A stretch of DNA of 41,004 bases from Paenibacillus sp. A3 (GCF_001399685.1 NZ_JTHN01000106.1:1-41004), one strand, 5' to 3'. Shown: positions 1 through 7,780, numbered from the stretch's first letter. The notes: generated by a model from the sequence alone, not told the origin. Made by a program: numbers and translations.

Positions 1-1
1 G

Positions 2-1585
2 CGGGCGACTCCTCGGGTCGTGGAGCTGGACCGGCAGGGCACCGCCTTCGTGCGGGGCAAGCAGGAATGCGGGGCAGGGTTTGCAGCGGGGGGCTACGCC
101 TTGGAAGGCGGGCGGCTGGGCGCGGCGCTGGGCACGGCGGGGCCGGGCGGCGTCAACATGCTGACCGCCGCAGGACAAGCGAAGGCGACGGGCGTTCCCG
201 TCCTGTTCTTGACCGGGCAGCCGCCGATCAAAGAGATCGGCAAGGTGCTCGGGCAGGACAGCACGCTGTTCGGCACCGACCTCGTCAAGATGTTCGAGCC
301 GGTGACGAAATTCAGCGCGCGCATCGAGCGCGGCGAGCTGTTGGAGACGTACCTGCGCCATGCGATCGAACAAGCCTGCACTGGGGTGAAAGGCCCCGTC
401 CATCTCTCCATCCCCTTGGACGTTCTGACAGAGGAAGTCCGACCTTTTCAAATTCCGCTGCCGACGCATTATCCGGCCGTTCTTTCCGCCAACCTCGATC
501 AAGTGATCGGATGGCTTGATGCAGCAAGGCGTCCGGTGCTGTTCGTGGGCGGCGGCGTGCACGCTTGCCGGGCTTACGAAGAGCTCCGGCAGCTGGCCGA
601 ACGATGGAGTATTCCCGTAATGACGATGCCGGGAGGCAAGGGTGCGTTCGTATCCGGACATCCGCTGTCGCTCGGACCGTTCGGTCTTGGCGGCAACGAG
701 ACGTCTAAAGCGTATATGAGCGAAGGTGTCGACGTGATGATTGTCGTGGGCAGCCAGCTCAGCGACTTGGAGCTGCCCGGACTGACACCGGACATGTACC
801 CGCAGCGGATGATCCATTTCGACTACGAGCCGAAGTTTATCGGCAAAGCGGTACCCGTGCCGGTGCTTCCGGTGCTCGGGGATTTGAAGCGAAATCTTCA
901 GGCTTTGCTTCGCTTGACGGATGGCCGTCAGGTAGAGCTGACAAGCTTTTACGCCGAGGCCGCAGCCGCATCGGAAAGGGCCGCCGAAACGGAGGCAGTC
1001 GAAACGGAGGAGCCGGCGGAGAGTCGCGGACTGACCGGTCGGCAGACGATGCATGTCCTGCGGTCGGCGCTGCCGAAGGAGGCCGTGGTGTACGGCGATG
1101 CGGGCAGCCATTCCTTTTATGCGGTGAAGCACTTTAACATCGAAGTGCCCGGGACGTTCTACTTCGAAGAAGTGTATGCGACGATGGGCCGCGCCATCGG
1201 GTACGCCGTTGGCGCCCAGCTCGCGGAGCCGGACAAAACGATCGTGTGCCTGACCGGGGACGGGTGCCTGTTCATGAACGGCACGGAAATATCGACGGCG
1301 GTGAATGCCGGCGCTCCGGTCATTTTCGTTGTGATGAACAACGGCAGTCTGGATATGGTGGAGAAAGGGATGGCCCGGCATCTGGGCCGCGCGATCGGGA
1401 CGCATTACACGGTGCCGGTGCACGCCGCCAAGTTCGGGGAAGCGATGGGAGCGGAAGCGTTCCGCTGCTCGACCGAAGCCGAACTGTACGCTGCGGTGAA
1501 GCAGGCGCTGGCGATGAGGCGTACGGCCGTGATCGAAGTGATGGCCGACCCGCTGGAAATTCCGCCGACGATGGCGCGCGGGTAA
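2..1585 (+). CDS. thiamine-diphosphate-dependent enzyme, acetolactate-synthase-like (5' partial)
   Basis: The reading frame is open to the left window edge, so the true start lies outside. The first in-frame start, GTG at 20, falls just before the region that holds the conserved Glu of the TPP fold (KQECGAGFAAGGYA, equivalent to the RHEQGA motif of acetolactate synthase), so some 35-45 N-terminal residues are probably missing. The three-domain order of the family is visible: N-terminal Pyr domain, central Rossmann-like domain, and a C-terminal PP domain with the TPP/Mg motif GDGCLF...VMNN around residues 410-440. It acts on a 2-keto acid in the cytoplasm, but the substrate cannot be told from sequence; ilvB-like, oxalyl-CoA-like and sulfoacetaldehyde-type members share this layout. 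The carboxymuconolactone-decarboxylase-like gene follows closely and is probably co-transcribed, which argues for a catabolic rather than a branched-chain role. No ilvN-like small subunit gene is nearby. Confidence 0.85.
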   Translation, partial: RATPRVVELDRQGTAFVRGKQECGAGFAAGGYALEGGRLGAALGTAGPGGVNMLTAAGQAKATGVPVLFLTGQPPIKEIGKVLGQDSTLFGTDLVKMFEPVTKFSARIERGELLETYLRHAIEQACTGVKGPVHLSIPLDVLTEEVRPFQIPLPTHYPAVLSANLDQVIGWLDAARRPVLFVGGGVHACRAYEELRQLAERWSIPVMTMPGGKGAFVSGHPLSLGPFGLGGNETSKAYMSEGVDVMIVVGSQLSDLELPGLTPDMYPQRMIHFDYEPKFIGKAVPVPVLPVLGDLKRNLQALLRLTDGRQVELTSFYAEAAAASERAAETEAVETEEPAESRGLTGRQTMHVLRSALPKEAVVYGDAGSHSFYAVKHFNIEVPGTFYFEEVYATMGRAIGYAVGAQLAEPDKTIVCLTGDGCLFMNGTEISTAVNAGAPVIFVVMNNGSLDMVEKGMARHLGRAIGTHYTVPVHAAKFGEAMGAEAFRCSTEAELYAAVKQALAMRRTAVIEVMADPLEIPPTMARG

Positions 1586-1624
1586 CCGGAGAGGGTCATG
1601 AATACATAAGCAGAGGTGAGTACG

Positions 1625-2035
1625 ATGGGAAGCGAAGACCGGTTGACGAATGCCGAGCGGTATGAACGGGGCATGAAGACGTTAGTGGAGATGGTCGGAG
1701 AGGAAGGGGCGCAGACGATCGGGAATATCGGCGCTTTTTTTCCGGATATGGCCCATCAGATCGTTTCCTTCGGATTCGGCGATTTATATTCGCGCAAGAC
1801 GCTGGATCTGAAGCAGCGGGAGATCATTACGATCACCTCGCTCATCACGCAGGGGGCGACGGAGCAGCTGCCGTTCCATGTGCATGCGGCGCTGAACGTC
1901 GGCTTGACGCCGGAGGAAATTTTGGAGATCGTCCTGCACTGCGCAGGCTACGCTGGGTTCCCGAAAGCATGCGGGGCCTTGAGTGTGGTCAGCGAAGTGT
2001 TCAAAGCACGGAACATTACACCGGTTACGGCGTAG
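1625..2035 (+). CDS. carboxymuconolactone decarboxylase (AhpD-fold) family protein
   Basis: This is a 136-residue protein of the CMD/AhpD-like fold. It carries the PcaC-type block: E-Q-L-P-F-H-V-H-A-A-L-N-V-G followed by LTPEEILE and HCAGYAGFPKA, where the His and the Y-x-G-x-P motif are family hallmarks. A CxxC pair is absent, so it is not an AhpD-type peroxidase partner. The start chosen is ATG 1625, which lies 8 bases after AGAGG; an upstream in-frame GTG at 1616 sits directly on the ribosome site and is less likely. The gene follows the TPP enzyme with a gap of about 40 bases and shares its terminator at 2065-2102, so the two probably act in one degradative pathway. The substrate is unknown. 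Other CMD proteins serve as gamma-carboxymuconolactone decarboxylases or as uncharacterised isomerases. Confidence 0.85.
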   Translation: MGSEDRLTNAERYERGMKTLVEMVGEEGAQTIGNIGAFFPDMAHQIVSFGFGDLYSRKTLDLKQREIITITSLITQGATEQLPFHVHAALNVGLTPEEILEIVLHCAGYAGFPKACGALSVVSEVFKARNITPVTA

Positions 2036-2064
2036 AAAACATAGCGGTACCGGAAGGGAACGGT

Positions 2065-2102
2065 CCAAGCGCGCTCAGGGAAAGCGCAGCTTGGGCTTTT
2101 TT
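2065..2102 (+). terminator. Rho-independent terminator after the TPP/CMD genes
   Basis: CCAAGC pairs with GCTTGG and an inner GCGCT pairs with AGCGC. A run of six T follows at 2097-2102. It lies 30 bases after the CMD stop codon. Confidence 0.85.
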
Positions 2103-2164
2103 AATAATACCAATGATTATTCCCTGACTCGAAAGCCCGTTGTCTTGCAACGAAGCCAAATGCA

Positions 2165-2506
2165 CTAGATCCAAACATCATTGGCTGCTGTTAAGTGTGA
2201 CTCAGTCGCGCCAGTGTTTACTACACCTCTAGGCTCCACTAGCAGGATACGGCACTCCTTGTTGGCGAATGGTTTATGTTCAACTCCTCGTGGGACAATA
2301 AACATCTCGCCCTGGGAAATTTTCACCTGACCATCCCGAAAATCAATGAACATCTCCCCTTCGAGTACGATAAAAACCTCGTCGGTATCTGGATGATCAT
2401 GCCATACAAAATCTCCCATAATCTTGACCAATTTAAATTGATAGTCATTCATTTCGCCAATGTCGTGCCAACGCCTAAATTGCCGATAGAATAGCCGAAG
2501 CCGCAA
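2165..2506 (-). CDS. cupin-domain protein, N-terminally eroded
   Basis: A single cupin barrel resembling the small mannose-6-phosphate-isomerase-like cupins. The metal-binding motif 1 is [10 protein letters not shown], with the later His in [10 protein letters not shown], and the C-terminus ends with NTG...LTAANDVWI as in full-length relatives. From GEMNDYQ onward the protein aligns well with the family as I remember it, but the residues before it do not look like the usual N-terminal helix. The first possible start (TTG 2506) lies within the base of the terminator of the upstream tsuAB genes and has no ribosome site; an in-frame TAA stands five codons further up. I infer that the 5' end was lost, by a deletion or recombination that left the terminator abutting the cupin core, and that the gene may no longer be expressed. 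ATG 2452 is an alternative internal start. Confidence 0.6.
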   Translation of the reverse strand: MRLRLFYRQFRRWHDIGEMNDYQFKLVKIMGDFVWHDHPDTDEVFIVLEGEMFIDFRDGQVKISQGEMFIVPRGVEHKPFANKECRILLVEPRGVVNTGATESHLTAANDVWI

Positions 2507-2512
2507 TAAGAA

Positions 2513-2550
2513 AAAGGATTAGGCCGCGAATTTTTCGCGCCTAATCCTTT
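2513..2550 (-). terminator. terminator of the tsuAB operon
   Basis: AAAGGATTAGG plus CGCG pairs with CGCGCCTAATCCTTT with one bulged base. On the minus strand the stem is followed by TTTTTCTT. It lies just after the TusA-like stop codon. Confidence 0.85.
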
Positions 2551-2557
2551 GGTTTAT

Positions 2558-2791
2558 TTAAGCCTGAATATAAAAGTTTAAATCCTGCCCGTTTTTGACA
2601 GGTTCCTGCGCGAGCGTATAGCCGTGCTTGACGACTTCTTCCGGGACGTTGCGGAAAGCCGCCGGACAGTCGACAATCACATGAAGCAGCTGCCCCTTCT
2701 TCATGTCCCGCAACGTTTCCAGTGTATAAATAACAGGGTATGGACAAGATTCCCCTCTAAGATCCAACGTGAAATCAACTTCAACCGACAT
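2558..2791 (-). CDS. tsuB: TusA-family sulfurtransferase, YeeD/TsuB-like
   Basis: A 77-residue cytoplasmic protein of the SirA/TusA/YeeD family. The active-site motif is LRGESCPYPVI: a Cys in CPxP that takes up a persulfide or thiosulfate sulfur. A second Cys occurs in IVDCPAA. The start is ATG 2791, 7 bases after AAAGGGGA; a longer frame to 2818 would lack a ribosome site. The start overlaps the end of the transporter gene by 11 bases, which points to translational coupling. In characterised YeeE-YeeD pairs, YeeE imports thiosulfate and YeeD handles it on the inner face of the membrane for cysteine synthesis; the same arrangement is seen here. Role from family knowledge; high confidence for the family, moderate for the substrate. 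Confidence 0.88.
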   Translation of the reverse strand: MSVEVDFTLDLRGESCPYPVIYTLETLRDMKKGQLLHVIVDCPAAFRNVPEEVVKHGYTLAQEPVKNGQDLNFYIQA

Positions 2792-3989
2792 TGTTACAGT
2801 CCCCTTTCTTGAATCCAACGCCGAAGCGGTAGTTTTTTTGCCAGTATGCGGCTACGGCATATCCGATGCCCAGCAAGATCAATGTCACCAGCAGCGCGCC
2901 AGCCGGTCCCATGATCGTGAGCAGATTGATTTTGGAGCCGCTTTGCACCAGAACGTTGTAGACACCAAGATGATCCCAAGCGTAGGCGAGGGCCGTGGCC
3001 CCGATAATGTTGCCGATAAATACGGGCAAGAACACGATTTGTCCTTCCATCAACCGGTACATCATGCCTGTCTCGCAGCCGCCAGCCAGTACGATGCCGA
3101 TGCCGAACAGCACGCCGCCGACAAATGTGCTTGGCGCGGCGATCTTGGTAATCGGGTCCAAGCCATAAATCAGGATGATTAGCAGTGTCGCCACGGAACT
3201 AAAAGCCATGCCGACCGTGATTGCTTTTGTCATGGTGGCCCGCCCGCTGATCCATAGATCGCGGAACGCAGATGTAAAGCAAATTTGCCCTCTTTCAATC
3301 AAAATGCCGAATGCGGCCCCGAATAGAGCAGCTACGCCCAACATCGTGCGGCCCGAGATAAAAAAGTAAACGATAAGACCTGTATATAACAAAGCAATGA
3401 CGGTCCCTGCAATGGGTTGAATTTTTCTGGCCTTGGCAGCGCTTTGGGCCATATTGCCTTTTTGCAGGACGGGCTTGCCTTTCCACCATCTTGTATTGAC
3501 GATTTTAACGCCCGCATAAGTGCCGATTGCGGTGGCGATCATAAATATCCAAGCATGAAATGAAAACTGAGGCACGCCGGTAAAAAGAGCAGCCAGATTG
3601 CAGCCTAGAGCCAAACGGGCGCCAACACCCGCGATGAATCCGCCAATCAGCCCTTGCAGCAAGCGGCGCTTTTGCTTCGGAACTCTTACCTTAAAATTAT
3701 TGCTGAGCAAAATCATAATCAAGGCGCCAATGAACATGCCCCACACGATCCAGCCGTCTGTTCTGCTGAAGGTCGTTCCATTCATATGAATCAAGCCGTA
3801 ATAGGCCCAATCGGAAATATCCACGCCGAAAAGCTGTAAAACGTGCCCTCCCAAACGAGTGAATTCGCCGGTTACCGCCCATACGGTTCCGGTAATTCCG
3901 AAGTAGAGCGCGCTCAGAATGCCTGCAATTCCCATCGCGGCATAGGGGCTCCAGTAATTGTTGAACAATTTGCCTAACATGTGTTTCAT
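2781..3989 (-). CDS. tsuA: YeeE/YedE-family thiosulfate transporter, TsuA-like
   Basis: A 402-residue polytopic membrane protein made of two related halves, each with several hydrophobic helices, as expected for Sulf_transp (YeeE/YedE) proteins. The conserved cysteines that relay thiosulfate are visible: LALGCNLAALFTG in the first half, and GQICFTSAFRDL and LAGGCETGMMYRL in the second. The start is ATG 3989 with GAAGGGAT about 7 bases upstream; ATG 3980 is a possible alternative. The TusA-like gene overlaps its 3' end, and together they should form a thiosulfate uptake and transfer unit. The promoter is not obvious, though a TATACAT element lies near 4055-4062 on the minus strand. No regulator of sulfur metabolism is adjacent. 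Confidence 0.9.
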   Translation of the reverse strand: MKHMLGKLFNNYWSPYAAMGIAGILSALYFGITGTVWAVTGEFTRLGGHVLQLFGVDISDWAYYGLIHMNGTTFSRTDGWIVWGMFIGALIMILLSNNFKVRVPKQKRRLLQGLIGGFIAGVGARLALGCNLAALFTGVPQFSFHAWIFMIATAIGTYAGVKIVNTRWWKGKPVLQKGNMAQSAAKARKIQPIAGTVIALLYTGLIVYFFISGRTMLGVAALFGAAFGILIERGQICFTSAFRDLWISGRATMTKAITVGMAFSSVATLLIILIYGLDPITKIAAPSTFVGGVLFGIGIVLAGGCETGMMYRLMEGQIVFLPVFIGNIIGATALAYAWDHLGVYNVLVQSGSKINLLTIMGPAGALLVTLILLGIGYAVAAYWQKNYRFGVGFKKGDCNNVG

Positions 3990-4299
3990 TTTTCTTATCC
4001 CTTCAATCTGTCAAAATGCAATCCTTGATCGGTTTGTATGCGGCAACACACTTCTTATGTATACGCGGAGTGAAAATGCTATCCTCCATTTTACTACAAT
4101 TGGCGTCAGTTGTGGGTGATACGATTCATACAGAAAGAAACCGTGTGCGCTATAAGCTGCTCATTGATGTAGGATACGGGGTAAAATCAGATGTTGGGGG
4201 AGGAAGGGGCCTTTTTTGCATACCTAAAACACCGCCAAGATAGGGTGTGCGGAGAAAATAGATGGCTCTACAAGCCGTATAGAAAGTTATGCAGATATG
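3990..4299. other. gene-free stretch upstream of tsuA
   Basis: It should hold the tsuA promoter on the minus strand. A plus-strand frame of 75 codons (4016-4243) has no ribosome site and no recognisable product. I see no further feature. Confidence 0.5.
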
Positions 4300-4473
4300 T
4301 TATTTATCGGCCACGTCTTCTTTCTCGTTTACCGAGACAATAAGTTGGTCTACGGTAACATCCAAGGCTTCGCAAATTTGCTCTAACGTGCGAATGTAGA
4401 CTCTGTCTACAGAATCAGAACACAGGGACAATGCCACTTCGAGCGGGGACGAGATAATGTTCGGAATTTCATT
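4300..4473 (-). pseudogene. remnant of an XRE-family (Cro/CI-type, HTH_26-like) regulator
   Basis: The minus strand holds 57 open codons without ATG, preceded by an in-frame TAA at 4474-4476. The last two thirds read DRVYIRTLEQICEALDVTVD followed by QLIVSV, which is the typical end of a small XRE/HTH_26 repressor (recognition helix, then the L-x-x-I-C-x-A-L-x-V-x-x-x-x-L-I helix). The first part of the domain, with the Q-x-x-L-A-x-x-x-G-I-S motif, is missing. I read it as a decayed regulator whose 5' half is gone. It lies upstream of and opposite to the riboswitch-controlled gene. Confidence 0.6.
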
Positions 4474-4544
4474 TTATGTCGGACAAGATTGCAGGATGAA
4501 CGTGTAATTTTTGTGTAAAACACGAACGAAATCGAGATAATCTC

Positions 4545-4573
4545 TTGACACCGGTCTGAAATTCCGGTAACGT
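4545..4573 (+). promoter_or_regulatory. candidate sigma-A promoter of the riboswitch transcript
   Basis: A perfect -35 TTGACA lies at 4545-4550. A weak -10 (TAACGT) follows after a 17-base spacer. Transcription would begin about 30 bases before the aptamer. Confidence 0.55.
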
Positions 4574-4610
4574 AATTTACGTAAACCGAATAAGCGTCAC
4601 AGATGAGACT

Positions 4611-4677
4611 GTTCGTATATCTTCGGCATGACGGGCCGGGGGTCTCTACAAGGAACCGACAATTCCTGGCTACGAGC
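4611..4677 (+). promoter_or_regulatory. purine riboswitch aptamer, guanine type
   Basis: All elements of the three-way purine aptamer can be placed. P1 is GTTCGTA/TACGAGC (7 pairs, one G-U). P2 is CTTCGGC/GCCGGGG with loop ATGACGG. J2/3 is GTCTCTAC (consensus GTTTCTAC). P3 is AGGAA/TTCCT with loop CCGACAA, almost the loop of the B. subtilis xpt aptamer. The base just before the 3' strand of P1, the position that pairs with the ligand, is C, which specifies guanine or hypoxanthine rather than adenine. J2/3 carries C at its third position, where the flipped-out U48 usually sits and variation is tolerated. A T-run hairpin follows, as in OFF-type guanine switches, so guanine should lower expression of the FAD dehydrogenase downstream. 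Confidence 0.93.
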
Positions 4678-4678
4678 G

Positions 4679-4715
4679 GCGGGTTTTCTATACCCGTTCG
4701 AGGCCGGGATTTTTT
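4679..4715 (+). terminator. expression platform of the guanine riboswitch
   Basis: CGGGT pairs with ACCCG around the loop TTTCTAT, with CGA/TCG and GGC/GCC pairs outside it that reach into the 3' strand of P1. GGGATTTTTT follows (T run 4710-4715). The overlap with P1 fits a mutually exclusive terminator/antiterminator design. The exact pairing is a hand fold. Confidence 0.65.
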
Positions 4716-4769
4716 GCGTCTCCGGACGGGTAGGCACTAGATTATTCGTTCGATGGAGGGAAAGCGAAG

Positions 4770-6203
4770 ATGGGCAAGCGCTTTGATGTGATTATTGTTG
4801 GAGCCGGACCGGCGGGGATTTTTGCCGCTTATGAGCTGACGTTGAAAGCGCCTCACAAGCGCGTTTTGTTAATTGATAAAGGACACGATATCGACAGCCG
4901 CCGGTGTCCGATTCTGGAAGAAAAGATCCGGCTCTGCCCTCCCCCGGCGGGGAAGAAGGAGTACGCGGGCTGTCTGCCGGCCTGTTCGATTACGGCCGGG
5001 TTCGGCGGAGCGGGCGCTTACAGCGACGGGAAGTTCAACATTACAACGGAATTCGGCGGATGGCTGACCGATTATTTGCCGCCGTCGCAGGTGCTTGAGC
5101 TTATTCGCTACGTCGACGGCCTCAATCTGCAGCATGGCGCTCCCGATACGATCACCGACCCGATGACGGAGGTCGTGCGCTCGATCGAGCAGCGCGGCTA
5201 CGCGGCCGGACTCAAGCTTCTGCGGGCGCAGGTCAGGCATCTAGGGACCGAGAAAAATTTGCAGATTCTGAAATCGATCAACGACTATTTGAAGCGGCAT
5301 ATCGAGATGCGGTTCAAGACGGAAGTGGCCGACGTGCTGACGGTGAAAGAAGCGGAAGGCTACCGGGTGCAAGGTGTCGTGCTGTCCAGCGGCGAGGAGC
5401 TGGAAGCGGACACTGTGATCGTTGCGCCGGGACGGGACGGTTCGGCGTGGCTGACGGAGATTCTCCGTAAGCGGCGCATCCCGATGTTCAACAACCAGGT
5501 GGACGTCGGCGTCCGGGTGGAGACGTCCGATGTCGTCATGCGCGAGATTAATGAGCATTTGTACGAGGGCAAATTTATTTTCAACACCTCGGTCGGCACG
5601 CGGGTGCGGACGTTCTGCAGCAACCCGTCGGGCCATGTCGTGGTCGAGAACCACAGCGGCGTTATGGCGGCGAACGGGCATGCTTTCAAGGACCCGGCGC
5701 TCGGCTCGCTCAATACGAACTTCGCGCTGCTCGTCTCCCACCGGTTTACCGAGCCGTTCGACAAGCCAAACGAGTATGCACGGGAAATCTGTAAACGGGC
5801 GAACGATTTGTCGGGAGGCGGCGTGATCGTCCAAAAGTACGGCGACATCATTCGCGGCCGGCGCTCGACGGCGGGGCGCATTCAGGAGGGATTTCTGGAG
5901 CCGACGCTGAAGGAGGCCGTTCCGGGGGATCTGGGCCTCGTGCTCCCGTACAACACGATGAAAAGTCTGATCGAAATGGTCGAGGCGCTGGATAAAGTGA
6001 CGCCGGGCATCGCATCGGACCATACGCTGTTCTACGGTGTGGAGGCGAAGTTCTATTCGGCCCGGCCGAAGCTGAACGCGCAGCTGGAAACGATGATCCG
6101 CGGCTTGTATTGCGGCGGCGACGGCGCAGGCGTGACCCGGGGGCTGGCCCAAGCGGGCGCAGCCGGAGTCTGGATGGCCCGGTCGATCGTGGAGCGGATG
6201 TAA
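4770..6203 (+). CDS. FAD-dependent dehydrogenase, COG2509-like, under guanine riboswitch control
   Basis: A 477-residue cytoplasmic flavoprotein. The N-terminus has the Rossmann dinucleotide motif VIIVGAGPAGIFAAYEL (G11, G13, G16) followed by the acidic end of beta-2 (LLIDKG). A cysteine-rich segment (CPILEEKIRLCPPP, then AGCLPACSITAGFGGAGAYSDG) is typical of this uncharacterised family, and the FAD-closing motif YCGGDGAGVTRGLAQAGAAG lies near the C-terminus. The start is ATG 4770 with GGAGGGAAAGCG upstream. Its reaction is unknown; the family is described only as FAD-dependent oxidoreductases. The guanine riboswitch directly upstream is the strongest clue to its role: expression should fall when guanine is plentiful, as for purine synthesis or salvage genes. 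A weak hairpin at 6224-6252 separates it from the glycosylase gene. Confidence 0.9.
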   Translation: MGKRFDVIIVGAGPAGIFAAYELTLKAPHKRVLLIDKGHDIDSRRCPILEEKIRLCPPPAGKKEYAGCLPACSITAGFGGAGAYSDGKFNITTEFGGWLTDYLPPSQVLELIRYVDGLNLQHGAPDTITDPMTEVVRSIEQRGYAAGLKLLRAQVRHLGTEKNLQILKSINDYLKRHIEMRFKTEVADVLTVKEAEGYRVQGVVLSSGEELEADTVIVAPGRDGSAWLTEILRKRRIPMFNNQVDVGVRVETSDVVMREINEHLYEGKFIFNTSVGTRVRTFCSNPSGHVVVENHSGVMAANGHAFKDPALGSLNTNFALLVSHRFTEPFDKPNEYAREICKRANDLSGGGVIVQKYGDIIRGRRSTAGRIQEGFLEPTLKEAVPGDLGLVLPYNTMKSLIEMVEALDKVTPGIASDHTLFYGVEAKFYSARPKLNAQLETMIRGLYCGGDGAGVTRGLAQAGAAGVWMARSIVERM

Positions 6204-6223
6204 CGGAGACATCAGGCGAAAGT

Positions 6224-6252
6224 CGAAGCAGGCAGGGGCCGCTTCGGCTTTT
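6224..6252 (+). terminator. weak terminator after the FAD dehydrogenase
   Basis: CGAAGC pairs with GCTTCG and GCTTTT follows. An outer TCAGGCGAA/TTCGCCTGA pair (about 6212-6274) encloses it. The short T run makes partial read-through into the next gene possible. Confidence 0.45.
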
Positions 6253-6368
6253 CCATGGCCGGGCTTCGCCTGAAGGAAGCAGCCGGGCAAGCGCCTCCAT
6301 CATGCATAAACGCAGGGCTTCAGGACATCCTGTAAACCGACAATCCTATCGGGAAGGAAGCCGAATCC

Positions 6369-6986
6369 ATGACCGACAATCATCCAGTCGCGCTGCCGGA
6401 GGAAACCGCGCCGCTGCATGCGGCATCCTGCCGGCTATGCGAGCTGGCGAATCAGCGGACCCGCGTGATATGGGGGGAAGGCAACCCGGAAGGCAGGATC
6501 ATCATGCTGCTGGATAATCCCGGGGCACGGGAGGACCGGGAGGGCCGCGCTTTCGTCTGCGGTACCCGCGCTACGCTGCAGCTCGGTGCGGCGGAGGCGG
6601 GACTCGATATGAACGACGTTTACGTGACCTATGTGTTGAAATGCCGCCCGATTCGCAAATACGACAAGGAAACTGCGAGGAATAGCTGTCGGGCGCACCT
6701 GCTTTCCCAGTTGGAGCTGAAGCGGCCGAAGCTCATGATCTGCTTGGGGAACGTGGCGGTACAGGCTTTCTTTCAAGACCCGGAAGCGGAAGTCAAGCGG
6801 CTCAGGGGAAGCTGGCACGATATCGACGGGCTGCCGACGACGGTCAGCTACCATCCGCTCGCCGTCCGGCGCAGGCCGGTGCTTATGCGTTTGTTTGTGG
6901 AGGACCTGAAACGGGTGGCTTTGAGGTCGGCAGAAATCGGAACGGAAGCAATCGCTCCGTCAGGCGGACCGTGTTCGGAGAAATAG
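6369..6986 (+). CDS. uracil-DNA glycosylase superfamily protein, family-4-like with Fe-S cysteines
   Basis: A 205-residue protein. Four cysteines are placed as in [4Fe-4S] family-4 uracil-DNA glycosylases: C21 and C24 (CRLC) near the N-terminus, C92 (LKCRP) and C107 (NSCRAHL). Motif 1 reads LLDNPGAREDREGRAF at residues 47-62, where typical family-4 enzymes have GEAPGxxED; the P-G and E-D are kept but E-A is replaced by D-N. The late catalytic-loop motif is SYHPLAVRRRP (H162). The expected job is removal of uracil, or another deaminated base, from DNA. The altered motif 1 may define a Bacillota subfamily with a different preference. The start is ATG 6369, preceded by GGGAAGGAAG. The gene lies 165 bases after the FAD dehydrogenase and may be co-transcribed in part. 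Confidence 0.82.
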   Translation: MTDNHPVALPEETAPLHAASCRLCELANQRTRVIWGEGNPEGRIIMLLDNPGAREDREGRAFVCGTRATLQLGAAEAGLDMNDVYVTYVLKCRPIRKYDKETARNSCRAHLLSQLELKRPKLMICLGNVAVQAFFQDPEAEVKRLRGSWHDIDGLPTTVSYHPLAVRRRPVLMRLFVEDLKRVALRSAEIGTEAIAPSGGPCSEK

Positions 6987-7234
6987 GGCTGACGGATTCA
7001 AGAAGGCGTGGGCGCTTGCGATAAGTGCCTGATACTACATGTGTCTGTCTGTAGAAATGGCTCCGGCGAGAAGCAGGATGATTAGCTTGTCCTTCCTCGG
7101 GGTAAAAAGCTGTGTAGCGGAAGCTGCCAGAGGCGCTGATTCGGGAGGGCCGCGGCGAAGCGCGGCGGGCCGTCCGGGTTCGTGACGCCGACGAACCGCT
7201 TGCCGGTTCGTACCCAATCGAGGAGGTCATGACC

Positions 7235-7780
7235 ATGAACAACGAGAAAAAAATCGTAGGCGTGTTCCAGACCGAGCAGGAAGCGATCCGGGCTATCGAA
7301 GGCTTGAAAAGACAAGGTTATCGGGCGGATGAAATATCCGTGATCGCGAAGGATAAGGAGGACGTATCCGCTGTGACGGACGAGACCGGGTCCAAAGCGC
7401 CGGAGGGCGCCGCCGCAGGAGCGGCTACAGGCGGCATGCTGGGCGGGATCGCCGGGCTGTTGGCCGGAATCGGCGCGCTCGCGATACCGGGCGTAGGGCC
7501 GATTATTGCGGCCGGCCCGATTGCGGCGACCTTGACAGGGGCGGCCGTCGGCGCGGGGGCCGGAGGGATCGTCGGCGGTCTGATCGGCATGGGAATTCCC
7601 GAGGACGAAGCGAAACGTTACAACGAATATGTCAAGGAAGGGAGCATTCTTGTGCTTGTAGACTCCCGGGCCGACCTCGACAACGAGGTGTACGATACGT
7701 TCCGCGCCAACAACTCGAGGAATGCGAGCACCTACGACGCCGATTACGGGGCGGAAATCGGGTCCCGCAGACTGCGATGA
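7235..7780 (+). CDS. general stress protein, YflT/GSP17M-like, with glycine zipper
   Basis: A 181-residue protein. The N-terminal part (VGVFQTEQEAIRAIEGLKRQGY) is the YflT-type fold seen in general stress protein 17M. A long Gly/Ala-rich hydrophobic centre follows (about residues 55-120, GGMLGGIAGLLAGIGALAIPG and similar), which looks like a glycine-zipper membrane or aggregation segment, then an acidic tail (GIPEDEAKRYNEYVKEGSIL). ATG 7235 is chosen because it lies 8 bases after AGGAGG; ATG 7229 is only 2 bases from it. A GGGTAA element near 7098 could be part of a stress-sigma promoter, but no matching -35 was found. The protein is usually induced by salt, heat or ethanol; its molecular role is unknown. 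Confidence 0.85.
   Translation: MNNEKKIVGVFQTEQEAIRAIEGLKRQGYRADEISVIAKDKEDVSAVTDETGSKAPEGAAAGAATGGMLGGIAGLLAGIGALAIPGVGPIIAAGPIAATLTGAAVGAGAGGIVGGLIGMGIPEDEAKRYNEYVKEGSILVLVDSRADLDNEVYDTFRANNSRNASTYDADYGAEIGSRRLR

Noticed and set aside
4016..4243. 75-codon frame upstream of the XRE remnant
   Set aside because: No ribosome site, no recognisable product, and it lies over the expected tsuA promoter on the other strand.
5241..6290. Long minus-strand frame inside the FAD dehydrogenase gene
   Set aside because: It is a GC-rich antisense shadow without homologous residues. The plus-strand gene has clear family motifs.
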